Shown: in pieces, positions 55,715 to 64,000 of the stretch
Position numbering within the stretch: the stretch's first letter is position 1
How the letters are laid out: the number at the start of each line of letters is the position of its first letter
Source: Bacteroidetes bacterium ADurb.Bin174
Lineage (GTDB): Bacteria; Bacteroidota; Bacteroidia; Bacteroidales; Paludibacteraceae
Length of the DNA: 64,000 nucleotides
Assembly: GCA_002070265.1 (NCBI GenBank)
Contig: MWCX01000083.1
Coordinates: 62,001-126,000 of the forward strand
Direction of reading: 5' to 3'
Made by a program: the position numbers and the translations under genes
Notes under the pieces: model-generated
What the model saw: only the letters and a program-made list of their open reading frames with translations
Told to the model about the DNA's origin: nothing
Database searches by the model: none

Positions 55715-58108
55715 ATGAGAAGGAAGATAGTACACTTTTTATCGTTGATTTTAATCCTGTTTTTTTCTTCTTGTTCAACCAAGGAGGAAGCCCTACAGTT
55801 GGTGTGGAAAATTGAATCGGCAAATGGGCAAGGTTACTTGGAAACATTCTATGTAATCAACAACACCAATAAACCGGTAGAAAATAATTGGACAATTTAT
55901 TTTTCACAACTTCCACATTATTTTGAAGTATCTCACCAGGAAGAATTGTCCATTGAGCAAATTAGTGGATCGTATTATAAGATTAATCCACTCAAGAAAG
56001 ACGATTTAATCGGAAAACAAGATTCATTGAAAATTGTTTTATCCGTGCCTTACGGTCCGAATTCCTGTTCTTTCTATCCTGAAAGTCCATTTATTGTTTA
56101 TCACGATAAAAACGGATCGGATTCATTGGTGGTAGATTTACCTTTGATTATTGATGACACTCATAATCAGATATGTCCAAGCAATTCAATTATCTATGAT
56201 TTCAATCAAAAATTAAATTCAAATATAGCTTTAAACAGCTCTGACTTAATTCCTTCCTTGAAAAAAGTTGATGTAAAACAGGGCGTTTGTAAAACAAAGA
56301 ATAGTTTTAATATACTGTCAGATTCACATTTTATAAATGAATCTAATCTGTTAAAACAATCGCTGATTGAGAAAAAACATAAAGTTTCTTCAACAGGAGA
56401 TGGACATACGACCATCAAATTACTATACAACACGGATGAAGCATACGTAAACGAGGAGCATTATTTTTTAATTATCAGCGATTCTTTAATTACAATCAAA
56501 GGTCAAACGGCACACGCTATTTTCAATGGAATACAAAGTTTGCTGACCATGTTGGAACACTCCCCAGATTTACTTTATATGAGCATTTCAGACTATCCGG
56601 ATCTTTTGCACAGAGGTCTGATGATAGACGTGGCCAGAAACTTTGTTTCAAAGGAAAATCTGTTGAAGCTTATCAATACCATTTCTTCTTATAAATTAAA
56701 TGTATTGCATTTGCATTTAGCTGATGATGAGGGATGGAGACTTAAAATTCCGGGATTGGAAGAACTGACCGAAATTGCTTCAAAAAGAGGCTACACCACA
56801 GATGAATCGACATGCTTATATCCTGCCTATGGCAGCGGATGGGATGTTCATAACACGCAAAATGCCGGAAATGGCTTTTATAGCCGAAATGATTTTATTG
56901 AAATATTACAATATGCGAAACAACGACATGTAAGGGTTATCCCTGAAATCGATATGCCGGGGCATTCACGTGCAGCTATTAAGGCAATGAATGTCAGGTA
57001 CAATAAGTTCATTGATACTGATCGTGTAAAAGCAGAGGAATATTTGTTGACTGATTTTGAAGATCGTTCGGTTTACAAATCGGCTCAAGATTACAATGAC
57101 AATGTACTTAATGCGGCATTGCCTTCCACTTATCGCTTCATGGAAAAAGTAATTAATGAAGTAATATCAATTTATCAAGATGCGGACGCTCCGCTTGATG
57201 TATTCCATATAGGTGGAGATGAGGTTCCTCGTGGGGCCTGGACAGATTCTCCGATTGCACAAGATTTTATGCAAAAAAACGGGATGGCATCCACCAAGGA
57301 ATTATCAGATTATTTTTATAAGAAATTAAATACATTTTTATTGGCAAAAGGCTTAATAATGGCCGGTTGGCAAGAAATAGCATTAACCCCTGAACACAAG
57401 GTTAATCCTTTATTTAAAAACAACAAATTACAAGTTAACTGCTGGTATACTACGCCGCAAATGGAGGACAATCTTGCCCTGGAATTGGCTCGTGCCGGAC
57501 ATAATATCATTCTATCCAATGTTACCAATTTGTATTTGGACTTGTCTTATAATGACAATTACAATGAACCCGGGCACAGATGGGGAGGAACAGTCAATCA
57601 GTTCACATCATTTGATTTCTTGCCCTATGAGGGACTTGATAAAAATCAAGCTGCCGTAAAAGAAAATATCAAGGGAATTCAAGGTCAGTTATGGGCCGAA
57701 ACGATCAGAAATTTTGAAATGACGGAATATTTGTTGTTTCCTAAATTATTGGGTTTGGTAGAACGCGCATGGAATGCGTCTCCATCATGGGAAACGGATG
57801 ATAATCTCTACTGCAGTGCTGTATCAAAATTTAACAAAATAATCAACACCAAGTATTTACCTTATCTGATTTCAAAGCAAGTAAATGTCAGGATTGATCA
57901 ACCCGGCATAAAGATGATTGATGATAAGATATACATGAATTCTAACATAGAACAATCAGAGATTCGGTACACTACCGATGGTTCAACGCCTGATCAAAAT
58001 TCATTGTTATGGACCGAACCAATTTCTATAAACAATTTCAAACAAGTAAAATCCAAAGTGTTTTATCTGAATAAATCAAGCAGAACATCGGTTTTTGAGA
58101 TTAAGTGA
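55715..58108 (+). CDS. GH20 beta-N-acetylhexosaminidase lipoprotein
   Basis: A 797-residue lipoprotein (lipobox FSSC, Cys20). An N-terminal carbohydrate-binding-like domain is followed by a GH20b domain and the catalytic barrel with LHLHLADDEGWRLKIP, IPEIDMPGHSRAAI and the catalytic Asp-Glu pair in HIGGDEVPRGAW. A C-terminal beta domain (about 725-797, RYTTDGSTPDQ) matches the chitobiase C-terminal type. It releases terminal GlcNAc or GalNAc. Presence in a beta-glucan locus suggests a substrate containing both polymers, such as fungal wall material, or host glycan trimming. Confidence 0.94.
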   Translation: MRRKIVHFLSLILILFFSSCSTKEEALQLVWKIESANGQGYLETFYVINNTNKPVENNWTIYFSQLPHYFEVSHQEELSIEQISGSYYKINPLKKDDLIGKQDSLKIVLSVPYGPNSCSFYPESPFIVYHDKNGSDSLVVDLPLIIDDTHNQICPSNSIIYDFNQKLNSNIALNSSDLIPSLKKVDVKQGVCKTKNSFNILSDSHFINESNLLKQSLIEKKHKVSSTGDGHTTIKLLYNTDEAYVNEEHYFLIISDSLITIKGQTAHAIFNGIQSLLTMLEHSPDLLYMSISDYPDLLHRGLMIDVARNFVSKENLLKLINTISSYKLNVLHLHLADDEGWRLKIPGLEELTEIASKRGYTTDESTCLYPAYGSGWDVHNTQNAGNGFYSRNDFIEILQYAKQRHVRVIPEIDMPGHSRAAIKAMNVRYNKFIDTDRVKAEEYLLTDFEDRSVYKSAQDYNDNVLNAALPSTYRFMEKVINEVISIYQDADAPLDVFHIGGDEVPRGAWTDSPIAQDFMQKNGMASTKELSDYFYKKLNTFLLAKGLIMAGWQEIALTPEHKVNPLFKNNKLQVNCWYTTPQMEDNLALELARAGHNIILSNVTNLYLDLSYNDNYNEPGHRWGGTVNQFTSFDFLPYEGLDKNQAAVKENIKGIQGQLWAETIRNFEMTEYLLFPKLLGLVERAWNASPSWETDDNLYCSAVSKFNKIINTKYLPYLISKQVNVRIDQPGIKMIDDKIYMNSNIEQSEIRYTTDGSTPDQNSLLWTEPISINNFKQVKSKVFYLNKSSRTSVFEIK

Positions 58109-58189
58109 TATCTGATTAAAACTTTTACAAAAAAGAAAATAATTTTTTTTAATTAATAATACGTTAAACAACAATTAAATTTTAAAGTT

Positions 58190-59377
58190 ATGAAAACAAA
58201 ATTAACATTTTTAACTCTATTTTTATTGATGCTAAGCATCACGAGTGTTAAGTCGCTTACTTATACGGTTAATGTGCCGGTGGAAACCAATAAATGCTAT
58301 ATTATTGGTCCAGAGGGTGATTGGGATAATTTCAGGGAAATGCAACGTGTTGGAACTACAGATGCGTTTACAATAGATATTCCAGGAGCTGCTGGAACAG
58401 ATTGGGTTCAATTTGCTTCCGGTCCGGGTTGGGCTTACGTAGGTTTAGACGGTACAGGAAATGAAGTTTCAGGACAAGGGAGTGGTCCATATACAATTGC
58501 TTCATGGAAAAATATTTATGATCCGAACACTTCAGTCACTTATACGGTTAATGTACCAACAGAAACTAATTATTGTTATATTGTTAGTGATATTACCGGT
58601 GGTGGTAATTGGGGAGATGGGGATTTTGTAGAAATGCAACGTGTTGGAACTACAGATGTATTTACAATAAATATTCCGGGAGCTACTGCAGCACAATGGG
58701 TTCAATTTGCTTCCGGTCCGGGTTGGGCCTATGTAGGTATGGACGGTCCAAACGGTACTGGAAATGAAGTTACAGGACAGGGTCCCGGTCCACATACGGT
58801 TACTTCATGGAAAGCTGTTTATCAAGGTCCGGATGTGAAAGGAGATATTCATATCACAGCAAATGTCCCTTTAGGTACTGCAAATGTTTTTATATATGGA
58901 GATTATAATGGTTGGAGTGAAAACCCAACAGATGTTATTCAAGCAACAAAACAATTTGACGGAGTTTTTTCATTTGTTTTTGAGAATGTTTCGAGTGTAG
59001 GCGAATATTATCTATATAATAAATTTGATTTTAGTGCTGCTGGTGGTTATTATGAAATAGATGTGAACAATGCTCAAGTTCCAAGGTCTGCAACATATCC
59101 CACCGATGACAATTCAACCATAACGGTGTATGCATGGAATAATCCGGTCATTACAAATGATGTAACGCTTAACTCTGATTATCCTTATAATATGTCCATT
59201 TCGGATAATCGAGTAAAAATCTCAAATTATCATGGAATATTGAGTCTGATGAATCTTACCGGTCAGATTGTACAACAAGAAGTTATTGCAGGAGATTATG
59301 TGTCTCCGTACCTAAATCACGGTATATATATACTATCACTCGACAATCATAGCAGAAAAATTATGATACGTCCATAA
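58190..59377 (+). CDS. Secreted repeat-module protein with T9SS-like sorting tail
   Basis: A 395-residue exported protein. Signal peptide (about 1-22), two copies of the shared module (about 24-111 and 114-215; for example CYIIGPEGDWDNF, EMQRVGTTD, FASGPGWAYVG), a complete second module (about 222-325: HITANVPLGTANVFIYGDYN to ITVYAWNNPV) and a C-terminal sorting domain (SDNRVKISNYHGILSLMNLT to HSRKIMIRP). It has no catalytic domain, so it is probably a glycan-binding protein exported by type IX secretion and retained at or released from the surface. The two module copies are similar in DNA as well as protein, suggesting recent duplication. Confidence 0.8.
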   Translation: MKTKLTFLTLFLLMLSITSVKSLTYTVNVPVETNKCYIIGPEGDWDNFREMQRVGTTDAFTIDIPGAAGTDWVQFASGPGWAYVGLDGTGNEVSGQGSGPYTIASWKNIYDPNTSVTYTVNVPTETNYCYIVSDITGGGNWGDGDFVEMQRVGTTDVFTINIPGATAAQWVQFASGPGWAYVGMDGPNGTGNEVTGQGPGPHTVTSWKAVYQGPDVKGDIHITANVPLGTANVFIYGDYNGWSENPTDVIQATKQFDGVFSFVFENVSSVGEYYLYNKFDFSAAGGYYEIDVNNAQVPRSATYPTDDNSTITVYAWNNPVITNDVTLNSDYPYNMSISDNRVKISNYHGILSLMNLTGQIVQQEVIAGDYVSPYLNHGIYILSLDNHSRKIMIRP

Positions 59378-59487
59378 AACTGTGAAGCATTGCTTCTGTA
59401 AAAAAATAATATTGTTACCTTAAAAATAAATAGGCTTTTTTAGAAAGTTGGTTAATTTCAACAAAATAAGTTTTTTACTTTTGAGCC

Positions 59488-59525
59488 AAAATAGGAGAAA
59501 ATAAAATGGTTTTCTCCTATTTTTA
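59488..59525 (+). terminator. Rho-independent terminator of the beta-glucan locus
   Basis: AAAATAGGAGAAAA and TTTTCTCCTATTTT are perfect 14-bp complements around an 8-nt loop, followed by T. It lies 110 nt after the last gene. The remainder of 59378-59872 is AT-rich with no gene, apart from the promoter at 59755. Confidence 0.9.
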
Positions 59526-59754
59526 TTTCACTCTCTTATAATACTACACCTTACGTGTATTAAGTCATTCTTAAGTTTTTTTCTTTGCTAACTAAAGAAA
59601 GAATAATAAAAACAGAATTATTAGATAAATTTTTTTAAAATAAAATAATGTTTACTGTTATTATGTGTGACGTAATTGTACTAGGAAATAAGAACTTTAA
59701 CCATCATAAAGTTGATAAAGTTGAGAGAAATCAATAATAATCCGATTTTTTGAT

Positions 59755-59762
59755 TATTTTTG
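59755..59762 (+). promoter_or_regulatory. -7 element (TATTTTTG) of the PAS/GAF gene
   Basis: TATTTTTG matches TAnnTTTG, about 110 nt before the ATG at 59873, giving a long 5' leader. Confidence 0.45.
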
Positions 59763-59872
59763 CAGTTGTCCAATTTGGATATTTGTTCGGTTTATTCATT
59801 TATACTCTCAGAGAAAGAAAGTTCGGATTAGTCAAATGTTTCTAAGAAACATCTACCACACAATCACATATC

Positions 59873-61552
59873 ATGAAAAAAATCTTAATCATTGAAGATG
59901 ATATCAGCATTGCTCAATTGATTCAACTTGAATTGGAAGAATCCGGTTATGAGACCTTTTGGGCAGATACATTTCAAAAAGCTGACAATGTCTTAGAAAA
60001 TCAAATCATTAACTTGATGATTGTCGGTTTTAAATTATCAGCAGATGCCAATTCCTGCGATTGGATACGCAGCAGAAAGTCGAAAAAGCTATTAATACCT
60101 CCTTTTATCATTTCAACTGAACAGCTTAATGAACGTGTTACATTGGAAATAAAGAAGCTGGGTGCACGTGATTACCTGTTAAAAGATTCGACATTAATTT
60201 CCTGCATGGCTAATATCGTCAAAAGGGCACTAAAAGAGATTGAGCAAGAAGAAAAAATTGCCTTGTCGAAGCAAGCATTGAAGGAAAATGAAACTAAATA
60301 TCGCATGCTTTTCGAAAGGAATCCTGAACCCATGTTTATAGTAAATGAAGACTTGCAATTTCTTGAAGTGAATGGCGCGGCTGTAAAGCATTACGGTTAC
60401 TCAAGAAAAGAATTTTTAGCTCTTACTTTTACCGGAATAAGACCTCAAGAAGATATTCAATTGTTGCATGAAAGAGTCAAACAGATTCTCAATAAAAAAA
60501 AGCTGATAAAATATGTTTCACGTCATGTGAAGAAAAATGGTGAACTTATTGTAGTTGAAACAACGTCGGCACTCATTAGATGGAAGGGGCAAATAGCCGC
60601 ACACATACTGATTAATGACATTACGGAAAAAACCAAAACACAGGAAAAACTGCAACAAAAAAGAATTCGACTTCGTAGGGTTTTGGAAGAAAGTACTCGC
60701 TTTATTCAGGTTCAAAGCGGAAAAATAGATTTTGTTAAAATTACGGATATCATGATGGAAATATCCGGTGCTAAGGTAGTTGCTTTTAGTCGATTTATAG
60801 ACGATGGGGGAACATACATTACTAAAGGTTTCAGCGGCTTGGGTAATTTTGCCAAAAACTCGATGAATATTTTGGGGTTTAACCTTTTGGAGAAAGTATG
60901 GAAAGCAGATTTAACATTCAGTTCCACGCTTAAAGATGGAAATATTCAATACTTAAATAACATCAAAGAGCTTAAAAATAGAATATTCTCGACAACCATC
61001 ATCCAAATTATTACAGATTCGTTCAATGTAGGGGAGATAGTTTTAGTTCCCGTTATGCACAAAGAACAATTGATGGCAGTTTTTACTTTAATTTTCAAAA
61101 AGGGAGATGTGTTTTCGGATGCTGAAGTTATAGAGCTTTTTTCCAATCAAGTTGCTTTATACATCGCACGTGTAAGAGCAGAAAGAGCCATGTTGAAAGG
61201 TCAGGAAAAATACCGCTATTTGTTTGAAAACAATCCACAACCCATGATGATTGTTGATGTGGAATCTCTTCTTGTCTTAGAGGTCAACAAAGCTGCCTTA
61301 GAGTTATATGGTTATACCAAGGAAGAATTTTTGAAATTAAAACTTTTAGACCTGCGATCAGCAGAAGAAGTTTCTGCACTGATAGACTCACTGTCAGAGT
61401 TTAAGAAAGACGTGGAGATGAACATGACAACCATTCATCAGACAAAAAACAACGATTTCTATCAAGTAGAACTCTCTTCTACTCCTATTATTTTTGAAGA
61501 TAAAAAAGCCCGTCATTTATTGATTATCAAACACACGAAACTGGAAAAATAG
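59873..61552 (+). CDS. Pseudo-receiver / PAS / GAF / PAS sensor protein without output domain
   Basis: A 559-residue cytoplasmic protein. The N-terminal receiver (1-120) keeps the acidic pocket IEDD (7-10), the Ser in IISTEQ and the Lys in YLLKDS, but the phosphorylated Asp is replaced: NLMIVGFKL has Gly52 at that site. A PAS domain (about 143-255, LFERNPEPMFIVNEDLQF), a GAF-like domain (about 285-440) and a second PAS (445-555, LFENNPQPMMIVDVESLLVL) follow. No histidine kinase, GGDEF or DNA-binding domain is found, and the frame ends right after PAS. It could be a partner or scaffold for another kinase. It is convergent with the NagB/PIG-L gene. Confidence 0.88.
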   Translation: MKKILIIEDDISIAQLIQLELEESGYETFWADTFQKADNVLENQIINLMIVGFKLSADANSCDWIRSRKSKKLLIPPFIISTEQLNERVTLEIKKLGARDYLLKDSTLISCMANIVKRALKEIEQEEKIALSKQALKENETKYRMLFERNPEPMFIVNEDLQFLEVNGAAVKHYGYSRKEFLALTFTGIRPQEDIQLLHERVKQILNKKKLIKYVSRHVKKNGELIVVETTSALIRWKGQIAAHILINDITEKTKTQEKLQQKRIRLRRVLEESTRFIQVQSGKIDFVKITDIMMEISGAKVVAFSRFIDDGGTYITKGFSGLGNFAKNSMNILGFNLLEKVWKADLTFSSTLKDGNIQYLNNIKELKNRIFSTTIIQIITDSFNVGEIVLVPVMHKEQLMAVFTLIFKKGDVFSDAEVIELFSNQVALYIARVRAERAMLKGQEKYRYLFENNPQPMMIVDVESLLVLEVNKAALELYGYTKEEFLKLKLLDLRSAEEVSALIDSLSEFKKDVEMNMTTIHQTKNNDFYQVELSSTPIIFEDKKARHLLIIKHTKLEK

Positions 61553-61559
61553 TTTGGTC

Positions 61560-63542
61560 CTAAAACTTGTATTCCACAAACGCTTCAATAGCCTCGTAAG
61601 ACGCCAATCCTAACTGTTGGTACAGTGCTGCTGTTGCCCTGTTTCTATCTTCTGAGCGCTGCCAGAAAAGACGTTCGTCCTTGCCCATAAAAGGCGCGCT
61701 TTCCATTTGCGATTGGTGTCTTAGTATAGATTTTCTTTTATTTATAAGCTGTTCAGGACTCATGGGGACTGCCATTTCGATGTGGTCGATTTCCCATTCA
61801 GCCCAAGCTCCGCGATACATCCACACACGACATTCATCCATCAATCCCTCTTTATTTAACTCATCAATAGCAGCTAAAATCGCATTCAGACAAACCCGGT
61901 GTGTGCCATGGGGATCTGCCAGGTCGCCGGCAACAAACATCTGATGTGGCTTGATTTGGCGGATAAGGTCCATTACGATATGTACATCTTTTTCTGAGAG
62001 GTCGTTTTTCTTAACCTTGCCTGTTTCGTAAAAAGGTAAATTAAGAAAATGTATATTTTCCGGTTTCACTCCGATAAACCTACAAGCTGAACGAGCTTCC
62101 TCACGCCTAATCTGTCCTTTGATAAATAAAATATCTTTGTAAATAGACGGTGTCATTTCTTGTTGATTTAATAAAGCTTCCAGTACTTCATCAATTTTTC
62201 CGTCAATCTCGATTTCATGATCATAGTATTTATTAGATATGCTTTTCATCAAAGAAATATATCTGATTGCTTCTTCGTCTCCCACAGCGATATTTCCGGA
62301 AGTTTGATAAGCTATGTGCACTATATGTCCCTGATCTACTAATCTTTGAAAAGTACCTCCCATAGAAATTACGTCATCATCCGGGTGTGGACTGAAAATC
62401 AACGACCGTTTAGGATAAGGGAAAGCCCGTTCGGGGCGATTGGTGTCATCAGCATTGGGCTTGCCGCCGGGCCATCCTGTGATGGTGTGTTGCAAATCGT
62501 TAAAAATTTGAATGTTTACATCATATGCCGAACCATAGTTAACCAATAACTCATCTAGACCATGCAGGTTGTAATCTTTATTGGTTAATTTCAATATTGG
62601 TTTGCCTGTTTTTTCGCACAACCAAACAATGGCACGACGAATGAGTTTGTTGGTCCAATCGCACGAACCCACCAACCAAGGCTGACTAACACGGGTTAAA
62701 TATTGGGCAGCATCAATGTCTGTCACTACTTTTGCATTTTTATGTAGCTGTAATAGAGAGGCCGGAATATTATCATCTGCTTTTAATTCAATAACTTTTT
62801 TCAGAATAGCAGCTTTGTGCTCTCCCCATGCTGATAGGGTCAGCTTGCGAGCTTCCATCAAAGAAGAAAGGCCAATAGTAAAGCCATAGGAAGGAATATC
62901 ATCCACAGTATTGTAAAATTGCTTTAAATCCGCTCTTGACTGTTCATCAAGTAACATCAACCTGGTTTTAGAACCGATATTTGAGCCGGGTTCATTGTAT
63001 GCCAAATTACCCACCAAGCCAACACTTACAAGTACATAATCCAATCCGCCGTGTTCGAGAATCAACTGGTCATATGCCTGACAAAAAGCATGGACGTTTT
63101 GTTCATCATCTTCAGGAATCAAGGTGTAAAAATTCTCAAAATTAAAATCCACCTTATTCAGCAAGTTTTCTTTGATAATTTTGGTGTTATTATGTTGATA
63201 ATGCTGCGCTAGGGGATAAAATTCCGTAATGTTGAAAACAACTACGTTTTTAAAACTTAAACCTTCTTGTAGATGCATTTTTACAAGTTTCGCATATACC
63301 CCTAATGGAGAAGAGCCACCTGAAAGCCCCAATACACAGGTTTGATTTTGTTCCTGTTTTTTTCTAATAATAGTAGCTATTTCCTCAGCTATGTAGGCCG
63401 AACCCGCCACTTCAGAATCAAATATTTCCGTGTCAATTTTTTCAAATTGTGTTTGCCTGATTTTTTCAATAGCGTTCCTAGCTTGATAATAACGTTCGGG
63501 AATTCTTTCTAAAGTGATTTTTGAGCTTAAATCTAATTGCAT
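61560..63542 (-). CDS. Glucosamine-6-phosphate deaminase-like / PIG-L deacetylase fusion
   Basis: A 660-residue fusion. The N-terminal NagB-like part (about 40-300) has LGLSGGSSPLGVYAK and NEPGSNIGSKTRL, and the C-terminal PIG-L/LmbE part (about 378-655) has the zinc motif SPHPDDD (His386, Asp388, Asp389) and DPHGTHRVCLNAIL. Compared with E. coli NagB, the catalytic Asp72 is Thr106, Asp141 is Val177 and His143 is Asn179, while Glu148 is kept (Glu184). The deaminase half may thus be inactive or do something else. The PIG-L half could remove N-acetyl groups from amino sugars. It is 18 nt downstream of a sugar-kinase-like gene. Confidence 0.88.
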   Translation of the reverse strand: MQLDLSSKITLERIPERYYQARNAIEKIRQTQFEKIDTEIFDSEVAGSAYIAEEIATIIRKKQEQNQTCVLGLSGGSSPLGVYAKLVKMHLQEGLSFKNVVVFNITEFYPLAQHYQHNNTKIIKENLLNKVDFNFENFYTLIPEDDEQNVHAFCQAYDQLILEHGGLDYVLVSVGLVGNLAYNEPGSNIGSKTRLMLLDEQSRADLKQFYNTVDDIPSYGFTIGLSSLMEARKLTLSAWGEHKAAILKKVIELKADDNIPASLLQLHKNAKVVTDIDAAQYLTRVSQPWLVGSCDWTNKLIRRAIVWLCEKTGKPILKLTNKDYNLHGLDELLVNYGSAYDVNIQIFNDLQHTITGWPGGKPNADDTNRPERAFPYPKRSLIFSPHPDDDVISMGGTFQRLVDQGHIVHIAYQTSGNIAVGDEEAIRYISLMKSISNKYYDHEIEIDGKIDEVLEALLNQQEMTPSIYKDILFIKGQIRREEARSACRFIGVKPENIHFLNLPFYETGKVKKNDLSEKDVHIVMDLIRQIKPHQMFVAGDLADPHGTHRVCLNAILAAIDELNKEGLMDECRVWMYRGAWAEWEIDHIEMAVPMSPEQLINKRKSILRHQSQMESAPFMGKDERLFWQRSEDRNRATAALYQQLGLASYEAIEAFVEYKF

Positions 63543-63560
63543 AGCTAAATTAAATTAAGA

Positions 63561-64000
63561 TTATTTCGAATATTTTTTTACAATTTGTTGCATCAGTTTA
63601 AATTTCTTTTCCTGTTGTTCCAATAAACGGAACTGTGCCAATGTCCTTTGCCAATTATGTTCCGGATGATTGATTTTATAGTAAGTATCACCATTCAAAT
63701 AATCGGTAAAGAAGCGTACAGTTTGCATGTATGTTAACATTTTTGCACCTAAAGCTAAATATTCAATTTCTATGTCCGTTAAAAAAGTTGCCTTCTCAAG
63801 GTATCCTTTGGTATAAGCTTCATAAATTTCGAGATTGACATCAATGTTGTCAAGTTGTGGATCGTCCTCAGCACCCGTATTTGCTGCTGTTCGCATAAAA
63901 TCCCCAAAATCCGACAATACCGTACTGATCATCATGGTATCCAAATCAACGATACAGCATGGCTCATCTTTCTCATTGAATAGTAGGTTGTTGATTTTGG
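63561..64000 (-). CDS. C-terminus of an aminoglycoside phosphotransferase-fold sugar kinase (partial)
   Basis: The frame is open to the right edge; at least 146 residues are visible. KINNLLFNEKDE and CCIVDLDTMM look like the catalytic loop (D-x4-N) and the metal-binding Asp of the aminoglycoside phosphotransferase/choline kinase fold. In Bacteroidota similar proteins include N-acetylhexosamine 1-kinase (NahK). With the NagB/PIG-L gene following after 18 nt, a role in amino-sugar salvage is plausible. The first part of the gene lies outside the window, so substrate is not testable here. Confidence 0.75.
   Translation of the reverse strand, partial: KINNLLFNEKDEPCCIVDLDTMMISTVLSDFGDFMRTAANTGAEDDPQLDNIDVNLEIYEAYTKGYLEKATFLTDIEIEYLALGAKMLTYMQTVRFFTDYLNGDTYYKINHPEHNWQRTLAQFRLLEQQEKKFKLMQQIVKKYSK

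Noticed and set aside
59526-59754. Small RNA or short gene in the long gap before the PAS/GAF gene
   Set aside because: AT-rich with no clear frame, promoter-terminator pair or stable fold apart from the terminator and promoter already listed.

Overview
This 64 kb window is chromosomal DNA of a Bacteroidota bacterium, most likely order Bacteroidales. The signs are: a SusC/SusD polysaccharide locus with an ECF sigma/FecR regulator pair and a SusC carrying an STN domain; repeated TAnnTTTG -7 promoter elements in place of a sigma70 -10 box; several families known mainly from Bacteroidota (DUF4827, DUF4290, a Cbp1-like coiled-coil lipoprotein, a NagB/PIG-L fusion, GxxExxY); and apparent type IX secretion (T9SS) sorting tails. 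A more exact taxon cannot be fixed from the window.

Layout. 1-3.5 kb: the end of a GH2 beta-galactosidase-like gene and two serine-type sulfatases, part of a locus for a sulfated glycan. 3.5-9.2 kb: tRNA-Arg, thrA, a DUF4827 lipoprotein, glmM and a Cbp1-like lipoprotein. 9.4-15.8 kb: a sigma54-type response regulator convergent with a hybrid histidine kinase, the latter last in the operon prs-DUF4290-murA-kinase. 15.8-25.1 kb (minus strand): the branched-chain amino acid operon leuA-leuC-leuD-leuA2-leuB, preceded by a leader peptide and transcription attenuator, and interrupted by a GxxExxY cassette (between leuC and leuD) and a DUF4143 ATPase (between leuD and leuA2). G/C-rich interspersed repeats extend the reading frames of leuA2, leuC and leuD. 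25.2-30.2 kb: a TPP riboswitch with a TonB-dependent thiamine-type receptor, cysK and an O-acetylhomoserine sulfhydrylase. 30.2-38.6 kb: a 7TM-HD phosphohydrolase, a C40 peptidase, a LysE-type exporter, ligA, a DUF6913-like gene, dapA and a ketopantoate reductase-like gene. 38.6-44.7 kb (minus): a glycogen/alpha-glucan operon (GH133 debranching enzyme, glycosyltransferase, GH57) ending in a CCA-adding enzyme. 44.9-59.4 kb: tRNA-Thr, then ECF sigma, FecR, SusC, SusD, a SusE-position lipoprotein, two GH16 beta-glucanases, two small module proteins with T9SS-like tails and a GH20 hexosaminidase. 59.9-61.5 kb: an output-less pseudo-receiver/PAS/GAF/PAS protein. 61.6-64 kb (minus): the NagB/PIG-L fusion and the end of a sugar-kinase-like gene.

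How it fits together. The beta-glucan locus probably binds, cuts and imports a laminarin-like or fungal-wall beta-glucan; GH20 suggests that N-acetylhexosamine is also released, and the amino-sugar genes at the right edge fit that use. The leu leader has runs of both Leu and Ile codons, so the operon probably senses both amino acids. That fits leuA2 being a citramalate synthase that shares LeuCDB for isoleucine synthesis.

The most unusual points are the complete attenuator, the repeat-bounded GxxExxY cassette, the repeats that have become protein-coding in leu genes, the composite repeats placed just after stop codons, the shared secreted module with a reciprocal domain split beside a duplicated GH16, and three proteins with replaced or missing key residues (pseudo-receiver D->G, NagB catalytic residues, shortened kinase receiver).
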